DNA from: Flavobacteriales bacterium UBA5692
Lineage (GTDB): Bacteria > Bacteroidota > Bacteroidia > Flavobacteriales_D > Sanyastnellaceae
Assembly (NCBI GenBank): GCA_002420235.1
Contig: DIHQ01000012.1
Span: 1-9,176, forward strand
Length of the DNA: 9,176 bases
Reading direction: 5' to 3'
Below, piece after piece: positions 6,698 through 9,176 of the stretch; the stretch's first letter is position 1; every line of letters starts with the position of its first letter. The translations under genes were made by a program, and so were the position numbers. The notes under the pieces are model-generated. The model ran no database searches and was not told the origin of the DNA. It saw only the letters and a program-made list of their open reading frames with translations.

Positions 6698-7234
6698 ATG
6701 ATTGTCAAAATACTTCACTCCGAGACTCTTCTGTTCTTGGTAATTTGTGCTCTAGGGTTCAATTCACCTGTCTGTGGTCAGGCTCCGGATTGGATGTTTA
6801 CTTTGGAAGGTGCCTACGTTGGACGCTTTGAGATTCCATCGGATGAGGACGGGGCCCTGAACACTGTTGATGCGCGATTGGACGGGAAACGCAGTGGGGC
6901 CGAAGATGGATTTGTATTGCAATTCGCAAAGGAAATGGCGGAAGGCATCGTTAAAGAGGCGCAAATGTGGTCGTGGAATTTCAACGCAAGTGCTCTAGAT
7001 ATGACGGCGATTCAAGATGGCCAGCGAATCGAAAGTCAATGGTTTGCTGCGCCGAAAGGCCTCGCAGTCAATCTGACGCGTGGAGGCACGGTTGATGGAG
7101 CGGCAGCGATTGAAAGGCTACGTTTGGAACGCCTGCCCGGTCAGTTGCGCTTGACCAAACAATACAACCTTGGCGACGGTGAGTGGATATTGCAGTGGCG
7201 TTACATCCTGGATGATTTCGTCGCTGAGGATTGA
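6698..7234 (+). CDS. Secreted protein of unknown function, 178 residues
   Basis: I do not recognise this family. The protein has a signal peptide (hydrophobic TLLFLVICALGF, then VCG-Q near residue 28), so the mature form is about 150 residues and periplasmic or secreted. A Cys precedes the Gly-Gln but does not form a lipobox. The mature part has alternating polar/hydrophobic segments with many aromatics (WMFTLEGAYVGRFEI, EAQMWSWNF, GEWILQWRYIL), suggesting a small beta-rich fold, perhaps lipocalin- or nitrobindin-like; this is only an impression. There are no obvious catalytic motifs, no T9SS tail and no repeats. The gene is divergent from the sugar-dehydrogenase-like gene across 30 bp, and its last 34 bp overlap the end of the amylase gene on the other strand. 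The signal peptide, ordinary codon use and opposite-strand packing make it a credible gene. Confidence 0.8.
   Translation: MIVKILHSETLLFLVICALGFNSPVCGQAPDWMFTLEGAYVGRFEIPSDEDGALNTVDARLDGKRSGAEDGFVLQFAKEMAEGIVKEAQMWSWNFNASALDMTAIQDGQRIESQWFAAPKGLAVNLTRGGTVDGAAAIERLRLERLPGQLRLTKQYNLGDGEWILQWRYILDDFVAED
7201..7234. other. 34-bp convergent coding overlap
   Basis: The last 11 codons of the 178-residue secreted protein (plus strand) and the last codons of the amylase-family gene (minus strand) use the same DNA. The amylase tail after about residue 636 is Ser/Arg-rich and unlike a folded domain end, which suggests that loss of an earlier stop extended it into the neighbour. A 10-bp palindrome, ACTTCGAAGT at 7240-7249, lies just beside the overlap. 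No classical terminator is visible on either strand here. Confidence 0.75.
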
Positions 7235-9176
7235 TCTGAACTTCGAAGTCGCACTCGTGGGCAAACATCAAAAGCAGCGGCGCACCCTGCCTGAAGAGTG
7301 AATCCGCCTGATGTAGTGGCTTCTAATGTGCCAATCAAAGGCTTTAGAGGTTCATCGGTGTCGAGTGCAAGGTCATAAGTTTGTTCTGTGGTATTGATGA
7401 GCACCCAGGTGCTTTCGTTTAAGTAGTTTCGGTGAATGGCTAGTAAGCCTGGTGCCATTTCGGAATAAGACGTCTGGCCATAAAGCATGCTCATGCGTTC
7501 CTTTCTCAAGGCAATCCACTTCTTGGTCCACTGGTGGATCCAAGCCTCTTCTTCGTTCCAACCGTCGAAACGCATCACTCGGCGGTTGTCGGGATCGTTG
7601 CCGCCGACGTCTGCGATTTCATCACCGTAGTAAATGCAGGGAATGCCCGGACTCGACATCAAAAAGGCCATGAGCCAGCTCATTTTTTGGTAGCCAACAC
7701 TGCCTTGGTGTTCGATGGCTCGTGTCCACCCGGCGAATTTGGTGTTTTCACCGGGCTCGAGGCTGCCATCGGCTATTGATGTGAATCTTGGGCGGTCTTG
7801 GTTGCCTGTGATGTTACCCATGAGGTGGTGAGCGCCGTATGTGTCGAGGCTCTGATTCGCGACATCGATTAAGGCTGAAATGTTGGCTGTTTCAGATGTA
7901 AATGCAGCAACAAGTGCATCGTACAAATTGAAGTCAAACTGGGAATTGAGCATGCCATTGGAGAGGTAACTACGAATCAATTCGGGAGCGCCATACGTCT
8001 CGCCAATTTGGAATATTGGCTGGCACTGTTTCTTGCGCACTTTCAGTGTTAATGTTCTCCAAAACACCTCAGGGATGTGTTTCGTTGCGTCGTGTCGGAA
8101 TCCGTCGATGTGTGTGTTTTCAATCCACCATACCGCGCTATCGGTCATGGTCTGATACACCTCGGTTCGTTCCAAGTCTAGGGTGGGCATGAAGGTGTCG
8201 AACCAAGTTGTTAAGCGCTGTTTGTCCCACAATTGTGTATTCAAAGAACCATCGGGTAAGTAGAGGTTGGTGACCCAATCCGGATGTTCTTGGTATATGG
8301 GATGCTCCTCGTGCACGTGATTGGCGACGTAATCAATCAATATGTTCTGCCTTCTTTCGTGTATGGCATCCACGAGGTCGTTGAACTCATGCATGGTGCC
8401 GAACCTCCTGTCTGTTCCGGTAGATGCGATGGGCCAGTAGCCGTGGTAGCTGCTGAATTTGCTGGTTACTTTAGAGGTAGGGTCGGACCAATACCCCCAA
8501 GCTCCGTCTGGATTGGGGGTTATGGGACTAACCCAGATAGTATTGGCTCCCAGGTCATGGATATAGTCCAGTGAAGATTTAATACCTGAGAAGTCGCCTC
8601 CATGGTGATTGGCCTTTGAGTGAACGCCCGGGTCTTCACATTTCCAGTCGTTTGTCGAATCGCCATTTTTGAATCGATCTACAATTAAAAAGTACATGAT
8701 CATGGTATGCCAATCATGCCGGTCGAGTTGGTCTGTCTTGGTAACTGGTTGACCCGCGTTCAAAGGGATCAGTTGGGCTTGGCTTTTGTTGGAATCGGTC
8801 GAGGTCCAAATGCGAATGTATGAACGCTTCTCACCGGATGCTCCTGCAGGGATTTCTAAGGAAAACACCCCGGTTGAATCCGCCTGCCCATACCCGTAGA
8901 TATTATTATTCCACCACGCGTAGAAGTATGCATTGGGGGCCGTTCGGCTCAAAAGGCTGGCGGAGCTCTCACTGGATCTAGCATTAGCACTAGGGATGTA
9001 CTCAACATTCAAGTTGAGAGGCGGAGCATCTGAGCCCACTTGGAGCAACGAATTCAACCCTCCAAATCCGTTGGACACTCGGTCCATGTGGGAGGGGTCG
9101 GGTTGCTCCACCCGGTCGATGATTAATTGGTACTGGTGCATTCCTTTGTCGAGCATCAAATCCACTTTGTGGTAGC
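7201..9176 (-). CDS. GH13 alpha-amylase-family glycoside hydrolase (5' end outside the window)
   Basis: At least 657 residues are present; the frame is open through the right edge, so the true start and any signal peptide are missing. Numbering from the GTG at 9165: residues 1-43 are the end of a CBM48/AMPK-type domain (YQLIIDR, PDPSH, NGFGGLNSLL), 48-140 look like a second beta-sandwich, 150-540 are the catalytic barrel, and the rest is a C-terminal beta domain. GH13 regions: I DYVANH (278-283), II GFRHDATKH with nucleophile D359, III GETY with acid/base E389, IV GNQD with D457. The usual region IV His is Gln (Q456). YYGDEI at 512 is also typical. It should cleave or rearrange alpha-1,4-glucans such as starch, glycogen or maltodextrins. 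No T9SS tail is present. The last about 18 residues are Ser/Arg-rich and are coded partly in the 34-bp overlap with the convergent gene. GTG 9165 is not the start, since the domain continues upstream. Confidence 0.93.
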   Translation of the reverse strand, partial: YHKVDLMLDKGMHQYQLIIDRVEQPDPSHMDRVSNGFGGLNSLLQVGSDAPPLNLNVEYIPSANARSSESSASLLSRTAPNAYFYAWWNNNIYGYGQADSTGVFSLEIPAGASGEKRSYIRIWTSTDSNKSQAQLIPLNAGQPVTKTDQLDRHDWHTMIMYFLIVDRFKNGDSTNDWKCEDPGVHSKANHHGGDFSGIKSSLDYIHDLGANTIWVSPITPNPDGAWGYWSDPTSKVTSKFSSYHGYWPIASTGTDRRFGTMHEFNDLVDAIHERRQNILIDYVANHVHEEHPIYQEHPDWVTNLYLPDGSLNTQLWDKQRLTTWFDTFMPTLDLERTEVYQTMTDSAVWWIENTHIDGFRHDATKHIPEVFWRTLTLKVRKKQCQPIFQIGETYGAPELIRSYLSNGMLNSQFDFNLYDALVAAFTSETANISALIDVANQSLDTYGAHHLMGNITGNQDRPRFTSIADGSLEPGENTKFAGWTRAIEHQGSVGYQKMSWLMAFLMSSPGIPCIYYGDEIADVGGNDPDNRRVMRFDGWNEEEAWIHQWTKKWIALRKERMSMLYGQTSYSEMAPGLLAIHRNYLNESTWVLINTTEQTYDLALDTDEPLKPLIGTLEATTSGGFTLQAGCAAAFDVCPRVRLRSSDQSSATKSSRM

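Noticed and set aside
9163..9165. GTG at 9165 as start of the amylase-family gene
   Set aside because: The frame continues upstream to the window edge, and a start here would truncate the CBM48-like domain.

Overview
The window looks like chromosome from a Gram-negative member of the Bacteroidota. Three things support this: a secreted protein ends in a type IX secretion system (T9SS) type A sorting domain, a large periplasmic protein has the PorE-like order TPR / five-bladed propeller / CRD / OmpA, and Rho carries a long Asn/Arg/acidic low-complexity insertion typical of this phylum. I see no RNA genes, insertion sequences, phage genes, CRISPR array or defence genes. The DNA is gene-dense, and no stretch over 171 bp lacks a gene.

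Layout from left to right. (1) 1-500, minus: the 5' end of rho, running off the left edge. (2) 501-671: a 171-bp leader containing a short perfect palindrome. (3) 672-1193, minus: a YfcE/MJ0936-type metallophosphoesterase. (4) 1232-3172, plus: the PorE-like envelope protein, divergent from gene 3 across only 38 bp. (5) 3165-5270, minus: a TonB-dependent receptor, convergent with gene 4 and overlapping it by 8 bp. (6) 5267-6667, minus: a secreted PQQ-type sugar dehydrogenase-like protein with a T9SS tail; it lies upstream of gene 5 and overlaps it by an ATGA. (7) 6698-7234, plus: an unrecognised secreted protein of 178 residues, divergent from gene 6 across 30 bp. (8) 7201-9176, minus: a GH13 alpha-amylase-family enzyme open at the right edge, overlapping gene 7 tail-to-tail by 34 bp.

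The most interesting unit is genes 6 and 5, a translationally coupled pair. The first product resembles soluble PQQ-dependent glucose/aldose dehydrogenases and is predicted to be exported to the cell surface by the T9SS. The second is a TonB-dependent receptor whose length and local motifs recall the E. coli PQQ importer YncD/PqqU rather than SusC. I infer a module that captures the cofactor PQQ and uses it at the cell surface; this is unproven. The receptor gene is clearly more AT-rich than its partner, so the pair may have been assembled from two sources.

The PorE-like protein would anchor T9SS machinery to peptidoglycan and may serve secretion of cargo such as gene 6, though the two genes are convergent and not co-transcribed. 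The amylase and the unknown small protein suggest carbohydrate use, but no SusC/SusD pair is present, so this is not a canonical polysaccharide utilisation locus within the window.
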